Assembly (NCBI GenBank): GCA_017302015.1
Contig: JAFLEE010000042.1
Location: forward strand, 1 to 42,316
From: Spirochaetota bacterium
GTDB lineage: Bacteria; Spirochaetota; UBA12135; COTS27; JAFLEE01
Reading direction: 5' to 3'
Length of the DNA stretch: 42,316 nucleotides
Under the pieces are notes generated by a model. It saw only the letters and a program-made list of their open reading frames with translations. It was not told where the DNA came from and made no database searches. Made by a program: the position numbers and the translations under genes. Positions 15,028 through 23,414 of this stretch are shown here, piece by piece (within the stretch, counting starts at the first letter, position 1; each line of letters begins with the position of its first letter).

Positions 15028-18000
15028 TCAGGGCATCACCATCACGGGGAGGACCTTCTCGCCCTTGGCGCTGACGACGCGCAGGAGATAGGTGCCGGCG
15101 GGGACGGGATTGCCCGCCTTGTCCCGGGCGTTCCAGGAGACCGCGCCGCGGCTGGAGACCGGGGGCAATTCCACGACGAGGCGGCCCGAGAGGGCGTGCA
15201 CGGTGACCTTGCTGTCGGCGCTGAGGTTGAGGAGTTGGATGCCCGCCGCCTCGCCCCGGTAGGGGTTATTGAGGGCGCAGGCCTTGGAGAGGTCGTCCTG
15301 CATGCCGCCGAAGACGCTCAGGTCGAAAGCGCGCAGCACGAGTTCGCCCCCCTCCATGCCGCCTCCGGTGGTCACCGCCCGCAGATCCACGAGGTTCGAG
15401 GCGGCGAGGTTGGAGACGAGGAGCCGGTTGGTGGTGGAGGTCTCCTGGAAATTGGTGGCGCTGGCCAAGAGGGCCCCGTCGGGGACGGGCGTCCAGGCGC
15501 CCCCCGCGGCGGGGCGCAGCGAGAAGGCGAGGCCGTAGCGGTCATTGACGCCCCGGTCGGTTTCGCATTGGAGGACGAGGAGGCCCTTCCTCGCGTCGGC
15601 CTTGGCCGTGAAGCGGGTGAGGGTGGCCAGGAAGGTGTAGTCGGCGCGGTTGGTGGCGCTATTGTTCCCCGCGCCATCGCGGCCATAGTAGAGGAGGGAG
15701 GTGTTGGCCGACACGAGGACGTTGGTGCCGCCGGTGCCGAATTGCCACCAATTGGCCCCGTCATTGGTGCTCCAATAGGCGTAGTCCTTCGTGGTGGAGA
15801 GCGCGGCGCTGAAGGCGACGTTGGTGAGGCAGCCGGCCGGGCTCACGCCGACGACGGGGGCGCCGTTATCGAAGGTCCAGGTCGAGGAATTGGTCGCGCT
15901 GTAATTGCTGAGGATGTCGCGGCCGTAGGTGAGGAGCGTGAGGGAATTGGAGATGATGAAATTGGTCCCTGTCGTCGGGAAGGAGTACCAATTGGCCCCG
16001 CCGTTGGTGCTCCAATAGCCCGAGTTCTCGTTGGCGGTGAGGGTGACGGTGAAGGGGGCGTTGGTGAGGCCGGGCAGGGGGCTCACCCCGATGACGGGGG
16101 GGGTGAGGTCGAGGACGTAGGTGGCGGTATTGGTGGCGCTCGTGTTGCCCGCCCCATCCCGGGCGAAGACGCGCAGCACGACCCCGTTGGATATGACGAG
16201 GTTGGTGCCGGCGGTCGTGTAGGCCACCCAGGAGGCCCCGCCGTTAGTGCTGTAGAACCCATTGTTTTCGGTGGTCGTCAGGGAGACCGTGAAGGCCACG
16301 TTGGTGGTGAGGGAGCCCGGGGAGAAGCCCGCCGTGGGCGCGACGGAGTCCCAGGCGTAGGTGTAGGTGTTGGTGGCCGAGACCGCGCCGTCGACCGCGT
16401 AGGCGAGGAGGGTCCGCGCGTTGGAGATGATGACATTGGTGCCCGCAGTGGGGTAGGAGTACCAATTGGCGCCCCCGTTGGTCGACCACCATCCGGTGCC
16501 GGTATTCACCGCCAGGGCGGCGGTGAAGGGCGCGTTGGTGGTGAGGTTCCCCGGCGTGGCGGTGGCGCTGGCGGCGAACCAGGGCACGGAGATCCCCGGG
16601 GAATAGGCGCATTCGTTGGAGTTGGCGTCGCGCACGGCGACGTAATAATTCCAGTTGTATCCCACGGGCGGGGCGTCCACGTAATTCGTGGTGCCGACGG
16701 CGGCGACCTGGGCGAGGAACTCGGCGTCCACGAGGTTCGACCAACCGAGGAGCGCGTTGGTGCTGCGGTAGACGGCGTAGGCGCCGAAATCCCCGGCGGC
16801 GGATTGGGGGCTCCAGGTGAGGACGAGGTTCCCGGGGGTCCCGTTGGAGGAGGTGAGGGTCAGCGGCGCGTCGGGCGGCAGGAAATCGCCGTTCTTCCCC
16901 GCGGGGCGGGTGAGCCAGGGGGTGATGGCGGGGGCGCCGACGAGGGCGAAGTTGCTGAAGGACCGCGACCCGAAATAATTGGTGCGGCATTCCAGGAGCC
17001 CCGAATCCCCGTAGAGGCTGAGGGCGTTATTGCTGAGGTTGTTGAGGGTGACGATATTGCTCTGGCCCGCCTCGTTGCTGACGGCCAGGATCGTGGACCC
17101 CCCGAAGCTATTGTATTGGACCAGGGTGTTCGTGGAATGGCGCATGACCACGGCGAGGGCATTGGATCCGAAGGCGTTGCTGAGGGCGGCATTGCTCATG
17201 TTCCCGGTCTCGAACCAGAGGGCGCGCGCATTGCTGGTGAAGGTGTTGGCCGCGATGGTGAGGTTGGTCGAGAGGGCCACGCGCATGGCGATGGCGTTAT
17301 TGGAGAGCCAATTGGATCTCAGTTCGACGTCCGAGATCACGGAGAGATACATCCCCTGTCCCGTGGTGCGCCTGACGGTGTTCTTGAGGTAGCGCTCGAA
17401 GCGCCGCACGCCCGTGCCGTTGGCGTTGATGTTGAACCCGTTGGTGCCGACCCACGCGCCGTCCACCGTGTTCTCGCGGTACTCGTTGGACACGCAGACG
17501 TTGGCGGCGTAGATCCCCATGTCGAAGCAATTGGAGACGTTGTTCGACGCGTAGAGCCCGTTGCTCTCGCTCACGGGCACCATGCCCCGCGGGCTGTCGT
17601 GGACGAAATTATTGAGCCAAACGTTCGACAGGCACTGGTTGCCCCGCGTTCCCTGGTAATTGGAATAGAGGCGGTTGGAGAGGAAGAGGTTGCCGATGCA
17701 CGAGGGGCCCTGGGCGACGATCCCCGCGGCCCCGCTCGTGAAGGGGGTCCCATAGATCGTATTGCTGCAGACGAAGGAATACTGCGGTCCGGCGTTGGCC
17801 CCGGTGCTATAGAGCATGAGGCCGTTATTGCTGCTGAAGCCGATCTCGTTGCCGTAGAACATCACGTTGGAGCCGTTATAGGCGATGGAGATGCCCTTGT
17901 AGTTCGAGATCACGATGTTGTTCATCAGCATTTCGTTCGTCGCGTAGGCGGACTCGAGCGAAATCCCGAAACTGGAGGTGTTCCACAGGTGGCCCGTGAC

Positions 18001-19935
18001 GCGGTTGGAGACGTAGACATTCGACCCGCTCCAGGATTCGACGCGCAACCCCTGCTGCTGGGCGACCCCCATGAAGAGGTTATTTTCGCGGACGACATTG
18101 GAAAAGCCCCGGTAGAGCACGAGGCCGTAGGAGAAGTTGGAAGAGCACGCATTCCCCAGGATCAGGCCGTTGGTGAGGCCCTCGATCCGCATGCCCGTCT
18201 GCGCGTTGGAGTGGGCCTGGTTGCTCAGGAAGAACGACCCATTGCCCTTGCCCGCCGCGTTATTGGTGTAGGCGTAGGAGAGGTAGCCGTTGGTGTTGAA
18301 GCGGGACATATTGCCGATGACCCAATTGCTCTCGCCCTTGAAATAGAAGCCCGCGGCCCCGCATTCGGAGGCGATATTGTTCTGGACCAGATTGCCGAAG
18401 GCGCCGTTATAGATGACGAATCCGTGGTTGCTGGCGCACCAGCGGACCTCGTTGTCGGCGACGACGAGGTTCGAACTCCCGTTGGCGCGGAGCCCCCATT
18501 GGCCGTTGAGGTGAGACCTATTCGAGAGGATGTAACCGTTCGTGATGGCATCGATGCGGATGCCGTCGTAAAAATGATTGCTCACCATGTTGTTGACGAC
18601 GCGATCCCCGAAGTTGGTGATGCCCCCGCCGAGGAAGATCCCGTACTGCTGCCATTTGCCGCCGTGGATCTGGTTCCCGTAGAAGAGATTAGAGTTCGCC
18701 ACGGTGCCGCCCCGGTAGATCCCGTATTGGCCGTTGGTATGGGCTTGGTTCGAATAGAGGGAGATATTCGTTGAATCCGAAATGTAGAATCCGGAACCGT
18801 TCCCGAAGACGCCGTTGCTGAAGGCGCAGTTTTCCCAGGCCATCGTGCCGGATTTCTGGGCGTGGAAGCGCATCCCCATCCACTGGTTCGAATAAGACAT
18901 GTTGGAGTAGACGAAGTAGGGCCCGCCGGTATAGAAGAAGAAGCCGAGGCCCGAGGCCAGGGCGGTGGCGTAGGCCGTGTTGCTCGCCACGAGGATATTG
19001 CTGGCCCCGCTGGCGTTCAGATGGAATCCGATGTTCGTGTTGAAGCGCGCCCAGTTTTCGGTGACCGTCGCGTTGCGCGGCGAGCCGCCCAATTGGATCC
19101 CCACGTGGTTGGATTCCACCAGGTTCCGGTAGACCCGGGCGGAGTAGCTGTTATTGATGTAGATCCCGCCGCCGCTCCAATAGGTGGCATTCCACCCGCA
19201 GCCGGCAACGTAGTTTGAACTCACGTCATTGGAATCCGACGAATCGACTTTGATCCCGATCGGATGGCACTCCAGGGCGATATTGCTGAAAAGTCGGTTC
19301 GACAACCCGTTGCGCGACTCGATCCCGTTGGAATTGCTGATCACCGTGCAGAATTGCACGGTATTTGATCGGCCAGAGAAGACGACGATGCCATTGTAGA
19401 GGTTGGTCGCGGCATAGCAGCCCGTGACCAGGTTGAAATTGGCGTTGGTGAGGCACAGCCCGTGCTGGAGATTGGAGACGAACTCGAGGTTGCTGAAGGA
19501 CCCGGAGGAACTCTGCTGGCGCAGGGCGGCGACGCCCGCCCAGGCGCTGAAGCGGATGGAATCGACGGTGACCGGCCCGCAATTGGTGATGTCCATCCCT
19601 ACCGCCGCGGCGGCATTCCCGAAGAGGTGCGCTTTCGTCCCCGCTCCGCCGTAGGCCGGCGAGGTGCCGATGTAGAGGTTGGTCTTGCTGTTAACCGACA
19701 CGGGGGCATTGGTGAGATCGGCGACGAGATAGACGGAATAGTTGTTGGTACCGGCATCGATGGCGGCCTGGAGGGTCGCGTAATACAGTTTGGTGAGATC
19801 GTTGGAGACGGCACCCTGGGGAAAGGCATGCCCGGCAAGCAGGATCAAAAGGCCAAGAAGGATGGCCCCTAAACCCTTCGAATTTCTACTGGAAAATCGG
19901 TTTTTAGCGTCACTGTAAACGATTTCATTTTTCAT
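15028..19935 (-). CDS. Giant secreted right-handed beta-helix surface protein with T9SS/FlgD-like C-terminal domain
   Basis: A 1635-aa protein. Signal peptide about 1-41 (hydrophobic core GAILLGLLILLAGHAF). Residues about 60-1015 are parallel beta-helix turns with Asn at turn ends (for example NLVTGCYAATNLYNGIVVFS), as in pectate-lyase-like and NosD/CASH folds. Fn3-like about 1020-1115 (GNLVLTWSPQ, then AYAVYRSTN). Four tandem domains of about 80 aa, about 1126-1440, resemble the chitobiase/beta-hexosaminidase C-terminal family (GWWSTNGGANWYSYPTAGTN). After a linker region, the last 80 residues from NPYRGEA form a FlgD-Ig/type A sorting-like domain (NPVPAGTYLLRVVS). No lyase active-site residues are certain, so it may be an adhesin or binding protein rather than an enzyme. 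It is first in an apparent operon with the PorV-like barrel. Confidence 0.8.
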   Translation of the reverse strand: MKNEIVYSDAKNRFSSRNSKGLGAILLGLLILLAGHAFPQGAVSNDLTKLYYATLQAAIDAGTNNYSVYLVADLTNAPVSVNSKTNLYIGTSPAYGGAGTKAHLFGNAAAAVGMDITNCGPVTVDSIRFSAWAGVAALRQQSSSGSFSNLEFVSNLQHGLCLTNANFNLVTGCYAATNLYNGIVVFSGRSNTVQFCTVISNSNGIESRNGLSNRLFSNIALECHPIGIKVDSSDSNDVSSNYVAGCGWNATYWSGGGIYINNSYSARVYRNLVESNHVGIQLGGSPRNATVTENWARFNTNIGFHLNASGASNILVASNTAYATALASGLGFFFYTGGPYFVYSNMSYSNQWMGMRFHAQKSGTMAWENCAFSNGVFGNGSGFYISDSTNISLYSNQAHTNGQYGIYRGGTVANSNLFYGNQIHGGKWQQYGIFLGGGITNFGDRVVNNMVSNHFYDGIRIDAITNGYILSNRSHLNGQWGLRANGSSNLVVADNEVRWCASNHGFVIYNGAFGNLVQNNIASECGAAGFYFKGESNWVIGNMSRFNTNGYLSYAYTNNAAGKGNGSFFLSNQAHSNAQTGMRIEGLTNGLILGNACSSNFSYGLVLYRGFSNVVRENNLFMGVAQQQGLRVESWSGSNVYVSNRVTGHLWNTSSFGISLESAYATNEMLMNNIVISNYKGISIAYNGSNVMFYGNEIGFSSNNGLMLYSTGANAGPQYSFVCSNTIYGTPFTSGAAGIVAQGPSCIGNLFLSNRLYSNYQGTRGNQCLSNVWLNNFVHDSPRGMVPVSESNGLYASNNVSNCFDMGIYAANVCVSNEYRENTVDGAWVGTNGFNINANGTGVRRFERYLKNTVRRTTGQGMYLSVISDVELRSNWLSNNAIAMRVALSTNLTIAANTFTSNARALWFETGNMSNAALSNAFGSNALAVVMRHSTNTLVQYNSFGGSTILAVSNEAGQSNIVTLNNLSNNALSLYGDSGLLECRTNYFGSRSFSNFALVGAPAITPWLTRPAGKNGDFLPPDAPLTLTSSNGTPGNLVLTWSPQSAAGDFGAYAVYRSTNALLGWSNLVDAEFLAQVAAVGTTNYVDAPPVGYNWNYYVAVRDANSNECAYSPGISVPWFAASATATPGNLTTNAPFTAALAVNTGTGWWSTNGGANWYSYPTAGTNVIISNARTLLAYAVDGAVSATNTYTYAWDSVAPTAGFSPGSLTTNVAFTVSLTTTENNGFYSTNGGASWVAYTTAGTNLVISNGVVLRVFARDGAGNTSATNTATYVLDLTPPVIGVSPLPGLTNAPFTVTLTANENSGYWSTNGGANWYSFPTTGTNFIISNSLTLLTYGRDILSNYSATNSSTWTFDNGAPVVGVSPAGCLTNVAFSAALSTTKDYAYWSTNDGANWWQFGTGGTNVLVSANTSLLYYGRDGAGNNSATNRADYTFLATLTRFTAKADARKGLLVLQCETDRGVNDRYGLAFSLRPAAGGAWTPVPDGALLASATNFQETSTTNRLLVSNLAASNLVDLRAVTTGGGMEGGELVLRAFDLSVFGGMQDDLSKACALNNPYRGEAAGIQLLNLSADSKVTVHALSGRLVVELPPVSSRGAVSWNARDKAGNPVPAGTYLLRVVSAKGEKVLPVMVMP
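15620..16560 (-). repeat. Four tandem ~240-bp repeats encoding chitobiase-C-like domains
   Basis: Four in-frame units of about 80 codons inside the beta-helix gene, starting near 16560, 16320, 16083 and 15840. Each has the frame LTN-(A/V)-(P/A)-F, then a (W/Y)-STN-(G/D)-GA-(N/S)-W core, GTN, and a (Y/D)-GRD-like strand, ending SATN. Units three and four are also very similar in DNA: ccaattggccccg at 15994 and at 15752, each followed by near-identical bases to ctccaatag. This points to fairly recent duplication of at least that pair. Confidence 0.8.
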
Positions 19936-20350
19936 GGTCCCCCACAGGGCGCAATTTGCTAGTTACTAAACAATCAACATGGAACCATTCGAATAGTGAA
20001 AATAATATCATCAATTTTAATCATCAATCACCACAGCTGGATTGTTCAGTGAATAGGGAAATCCCTTAGGGGCCCCTTGAATGATCAATATTTGTCGGAT
20101 TTGCTAGGCGGAATCCGGTTCGTCGGGTTTCGAGGCAGCGCTTCTTTTCCTCCGCTGGGCCCCTCCGGCGAATAGCGCACTAAAAGAATTATGTCATCCG
20201 GGCTCCTTGATTCCGCGGGAATTGCAGATTTTCCCCGACCTTGCCCCTCCTCCGGTTCCATTCGCCGGTCTTCGCCCCCCAGCCGAGCCTTTATATTGAA
20301 GCTTTTAGTAAAAGTGAACTCATCTCTTTTCCTCCCCCCAGTTCAAATGC
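19936..20350. other. Intergenic region upstream of the beta-helix gene
   Basis: About 415 bases without a convincing gene. The 19,960-20,050 part is markedly AT-rich for this genome and probably holds the promoter of the minus-strand beta-helix operon, but I cannot pick a clear -35/-10 pair. A small perfect inverted repeat CTTTT-AGT-AAAAG occurs at 20302-20314. The remainder is GC-rich and featureless. Confidence 0.4.
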
Positions 20351-20563
20351 GCTAGCGATTGGTATCGTGCTCGCCGGTGGAAGCGCGCACCCTGGTGGCA
20401 GCTAGGGAACCCCGCAGGGGCGCATCAGCGCCACCACCAAACACGCATCCGAGACGAAAGACTGGCGCTGCGGCGCCCCGAAGGGGTTCCCTACCTGCCA
20501 TGGAGGAAGAGGAACCCCCGGCGAGACGATGGTTTGCCAATCTTCGCCCTATTTCGCGCTAGC
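20351..20563. repeat. Large imperfect palindrome / stem-loop element
   Basis: Two 37-bp arms (20396-20432 and 20464-20500) are inverted copies that agree at about 31 of 37 positions (TGGCAG, TAGGGAACCCC, GGGGCGC and CAGCGCC are all shared). A 31-base loop separates them. Weaker inverted similarity continues outward: ATCGTGCTCGCCGG at 20364-20377 against the complement of about 20517-20530. There is also GCTAGCG at 20351 against its complement at 20557-20563. The right end enters the last codons of the EamA gene. It could be a transcription terminator, a REP/BIME-like unit or a MITE remnant. Confidence 0.7.
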
Positions 20564-21457
20564 CAGAATGATGAGCACGGCCCCCGCGAGGATCCCAAGG
20601 AGCGGGAAGAACTTCGCCCGTAGGTTTTGTTCGCGGAAGACGAAGCCGCCCAGGCTGAAAGATACGAGTACGGAGGAGCGGCGCAGGATGGTGAGGAGGG
20701 CGACGAGGGCCCCCGTGATCGCGAGGGCCTTGAAGTAGACGAAATCGGCCACGACGAGTAGGAGGCCGATGGCGAGGATGGAGGGCCGCATCGAGAAGGG
20801 CGTCGTCTTGCGGCGCCGGGGGTACCAGACCAGGGCGCAGACGAGCAGGAGAATCGCGGCGTTATAGAGGCAGTACCAAGCCTGGACGGTGAGACGGTCG
20901 ATCTTCAGGGTCGAGAGCAGGTACTTATCCCAAAGGGAGCATCCGGTGCCGATGATCGCCGCGAGGGCCATGAGGAGGATCCACGGGTTCTTGGAGAACC
21001 GGATGCCCTCCTTTTCCCCGGCGCGGCCGAAGAACCCGTAAGAGACGACCATGAGCGCGAGCCCCGCCCATTGCCAGGGGCCCAGGCGTTCCCCGAAGAT
21101 CGTCATGGCGCCGAAGAGGGTCCAAAGGGGTTCGCTGGCGCGGATGGGGGTGACGACCGAGACGGGCAGGTTCTTGAGGGCGTAGAAGGCGCAAATCCAA
21201 GACGAGACCACCATGGCGCTCTTGGCGAGGATGAGGAGGTGCCCATGGCAGGACGGCGGGGGGATGAACCAACGGGCGCCCGACGCCCAATCGGGGAGAA
21301 CGGCGGAGAGGAGTGCAAACGGCGCGAAGACCAGCGCCATCACGCTCACCGAGAGGAAGAGCACGGGGAGCACCGCGTTCCCGCGCAGGGCGTGCTTCTT
21401 CGCCACGTCATAGGCGCCGAGGAAGAGGGCGCTCAGCGCGCCGAGGAGGATCCACAT
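20549..21457 (-). CDS. EamA/DMT-family transporter
   Basis: A 302-aa membrane protein with about ten hydrophobic helices arranged as two EamA repeats, typical of the drug/metabolite transporter superfamily. Family-like parts are LGALSALFLGAYDVAKKHAL at the start, VSVVTPIRASEPLWTLFGAM, then IFGERLGPWQWAGLALMVV in repeat one, and ALVALLTILRRSSVLVSFSL in repeat two. The export or import substrate cannot be inferred. It starts five bases downstream of a small lipoprotein gene (21462-21821) and must be translated with it. The 3' end runs into a large GC-rich palindrome. Confidence 0.85.
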   Translation of the reverse strand: MWILLGALSALFLGAYDVAKKHALRGNAVLPVLFLSVSVMALVFAPFALLSAVLPDWASGARWFIPPPSCHGHLLILAKSAMVVSSWICAFYALKNLPVSVVTPIRASEPLWTLFGAMTIFGERLGPWQWAGLALMVVSYGFFGRAGEKEGIRFSKNPWILLMALAAIIGTGCSLWDKYLLSTLKIDRLTVQAWYCLYNAAILLLVCALVWYPRRRKTTPFSMRPSILAIGLLLVVADFVYFKALAITGALVALLTILRRSSVLVSFSLGGFVFREQNLRAKFFPLLGILAGAVLIILASAK

Positions 21458-21461
21458 CCGC

Positions 21462-21821
21462 TTACTCGCCCCAGGAGATGCGGTATCGGAAGGGGATCTT
21501 CCCGACGCGGTGGTTGCCCCCGTAGCGCTCGGAGTCGAACGATAGGACGGTTGTGTTCGTGACGCCGTCGGCGCCCACGATCACCCGCCAGAGGCCCCCG
21601 CGATAATCCATGCCCAACGCATGGACGTTGGTCGGATCGAAGAGGAGGCTCGGCTTCACGGCGGGGAGGGGCTCCCGCTGGGCCGCGGGGGGGGTGCGAA
21701 GTTCGGGCGGCGGGTTCGTGGGGGATGGGAGGGACGGCGTGCTCCTGCGGGAACAAGAGGCCATGGCGAGAAAGAGAATGCCGGCGAGGATCGAAGCGGT
21801 AATGAAATGAGGCTGCATCAC
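21462..21821 (-). CDS. Small lipoprotein of unknown function
   Basis: A 119-residue protein. The N-terminus is a lipoprotein signal (MMQPHFITASILAGILFLAM, lipobox MASC with Ser at +2). A proline-rich linker (PSLPSPTNPPPELRTPP) follows, then a small compact domain with DYRGGLWRVIVGADGVTNTT and a hydrophobic C-terminal strand ending RYRISWGE. I do not recognise the family. It ends four bases before the EamA transporter start, so the pair is probably translationally coupled. ATG codons at 21821 and 21818 are equally possible starts. Confidence 0.65.
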   Translation of the reverse strand: MMQPHFITASILAGILFLAMASCSRRSTPSLPSPTNPPPELRTPPAAQREPLPAVKPSLLFDPTNVHALGMDYRGGLWRVIVGADGVTNTTVLSFDSERYGGNHRVGKIPFRYRISWGE

Positions 21822-21914
21822 GGGGGCCTTGGATCTCGAAGTTCCCTCATTATAGCAGCCGGTGGGTCATTCCGCCCTCCAAAACGAGCCGTCTCGCCAT
21901 GGCAAAATCGCCCC

Positions 21915-22268
21915 ATGCGGTTTCTTCTGTTTAGTGTCTCCTTTACGTTGATTTTTTCCTGTGCATCCACCCATCCCCCCGAAAAACTCCCTGCGACCGA
22001 GCGGGAACTCCGTGCCTTCCTCGAAAAGCGTATCCCGATCGGCACCGGCATTGAGGATGGGAGGGCGCTTCTCCTGGGCTGGGGTTTCTCCGTCCAATCC
22101 CAGGTGGGGGCGCGATTTGAGGGATTATCCGCTCCCTCCGATTTTCTCTACGGAGATCTTGAGGGGCGGACGGGATCTCTCGTGGCCCGGCGCGTCCAGG
22201 TTGCCCTAGTGCATCCTAATGGACGCATCCTAAGGGTCCTGGCGACGATGGGGCTGACCGGCCCGTAA
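21915..22268 (+). CDS. Small putative lipoprotein, unknown function
   Basis: A 117-residue protein starting MRFLLFSVSFTLIFSCASTH, a short lipoprotein-type signal with lipobox IFSC and lipidated Cys at 16. The mature part has a charged helix (ATERELRAFLEKRIPIGTGI), then GWGFSVQSQVG and a C-terminal beta segment (RRVQVALVHPNGRILRV). Some diderm lipoproteins with a helix followed by a small beta domain look similar, but I cannot name a family. The ribosome binding site is weak. It is divergent from the 21821 lipoprotein gene and 60 bases upstream of the LacI-type regulator gene. Coding status rests on the signal peptide and codon pattern. Confidence 0.55.
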   Translation: MRFLLFSVSFTLIFSCASTHPPEKLPATERELRAFLEKRIPIGTGIEDGRALLLGWGFSVQSQVGARFEGLSAPSDFLYGDLEGRTGSLVARRVQVALVHPNGRILRVLATMGLTGP

Positions 22269-22328
22269 AAAAATCCGCCATCCTCCCCTGGCTCGAATTG
22301 TGATACCATGGGGGCCGAGAAGATCCCG

Positions 22329-23315
22329 ATGCCCCGACCTACCCTGAAGGACCTCACGGAAAAAACCGGCTTTTCCCGCTCCACGGTGGCGACGATCCTG
22401 CGCGGGGAAGAAGGGCGCTTCGCCCAAGAGACCGTGGCCCGGGTCAAGAAGGCCGCCCAAGAATCGGGGTGGAAACCCAACCAGCAATCGCGCAATCTCC
22501 AGAAGCAGCGCTTCGGCGCGTTGCTCTACGTCTTCGCCACCGTGGGCCGGCACTCCAACGCGTCCCCGGCCCTCCTCGTGGGGTTGGGCGAGGCGGCGGA
22601 ACGCCAGGGCTACCATCTGGTCATCCAACCGATGGATGCCGAACTCCCCCGCGAGACCCCGGCGTTCCTCAATGTGCGCTTCTACGACGGCATGATCGTG
22701 AACATGAACCGCTTCCACGCCGAAGCGGCCGACGCCATGGAGAAATGGCTTAACCGCTTCGAGGTGCCCGTGGTCTGGCTCAACCACGACCGGCCATGGA
22801 ACGCGCTCTACCCCGATGAAGAGGGCGGCGCCCGCTTCATCGGGAAAAAACTCATCAACGCCCATGCGCGGCGCGTGCTCTACGTGGGGCCCGGCGCCAC
22901 GGGGCATTTCTCCGCCGTCCATCGGCCCAAGCGCCTGCAGGAACTCCTTTCCGCCGCCGGCATCGCCATGGAGCGGGTGGGGGTGGACGCCCCCGAACCC
23001 GGATCCTATTTCGGCCCCGAGAGCGCCGCCGCCCTCCGTCGCCTCGACCTGGCCTCCTTCGACCATCTGGTCTTCTACGGGCCCTACCTCATCGCCCGCT
23101 TCCTGGCCCACACCGCGGGGCGCTTTTCCGCACCGCCGCGCATCCTCTCCTTCGATTGCACCGAGAGTCAAGATCCCCCCGGCATGTGGCCCGGGGTCTC
23201 CATCCCTTGGGACGAACTGGCCCGGCGGGCCGTCGATATGGCGGTAGGTCGGGTGGAAGACGGCGGGAAGCGCGCCCCGAGCATCGTCGTCGACGGCGTG
23301 CCGATCGGGGTGTAG
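22329..23315 (+). CDS. LacI-family transcriptional regulator
   Basis: A 328-aa regulator. Residues 1-60 are a LacI-type helix-turn-helix with hinge (MPRPTLKDLTEKTGFSRSTV, then ATILRG and KKAAQESGWKPN). The rest is a periplasmic-binding-protein-like sugar-sensing domain (FGALLYVFATVGR, FYDGMIVNMNRF, VPVVWLNHDRPW, and RILSFDCTES near the end). I prefer the ATG at 22329 because it gives the canonical LacI N-terminus; an in-frame ATG at 22308 would add seven residues. The stop is only about 10 bases upstream of a -35 box whose promoter carries a palindromic operator, so it most likely controls the downstream 1099-aa glycosidase (inference). Confidence 0.88.
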   Translation: MPRPTLKDLTEKTGFSRSTVATILRGEEGRFAQETVARVKKAAQESGWKPNQQSRNLQKQRFGALLYVFATVGRHSNASPALLVGLGEAAERQGYHLVIQPMDAELPRETPAFLNVRFYDGMIVNMNRFHAEAADAMEKWLNRFEVPVVWLNHDRPWNALYPDEEGGARFIGKKLINAHARRVLYVGPGATGHFSAVHRPKRLQELLSAAGIAMERVGVDAPEPGSYFGPESAAALRRLDLASFDHLVFYGPYLIARFLAHTAGRFSAPPRILSFDCTESQDPPGMWPGVSIPWDELARRAVDMAVGRVEDGGKRAPSIVVDGVPIGV

Positions 23316-23323
23316 ATTTGCGG

Positions 23324-23371
23324 TTGACAAGGGCGCTTCTTGTCCCCTATAATCTAATTGCACCGGTGCAA
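23324..23371 (+). promoter_or_regulatory. Near-consensus promoter with LacI-type operator
   Basis: TTGACA at 23324-23329 and a perfect TATAAT at 23348-23353 with an 18-base spacer. A perfect 14-bp palindrome TTGCACCGGTGCAA covers 23358-23371, over the predicted start point (about 23360). The central CG and two-fold symmetry fit LacI-family operators, and a LacI-type gene ends just upstream. The next gene begins at 23415 with GGAGGG as ribosome binding site. Confidence 0.85.
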
Positions 23372-23414
23372 ATTTGGTGATTTTCTAAATCTATTTTCGC
23401 GGAGGGATCCCCCC

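Noticed and set aside
15620-16560. Regular repeats as a CRISPR array
   Set aside because: The period is about 240 bp, in frame, with domain-level similarity; no short identical repeats with unique spacers.
14845-18774. About 1300-codon open frame on the plus strand opposite the beta-helix gene
   Set aside because: Low-complexity G/V/E/A/D-rich product without signal peptide or motifs; the minus-strand frame has a signal peptide and ordered domains.
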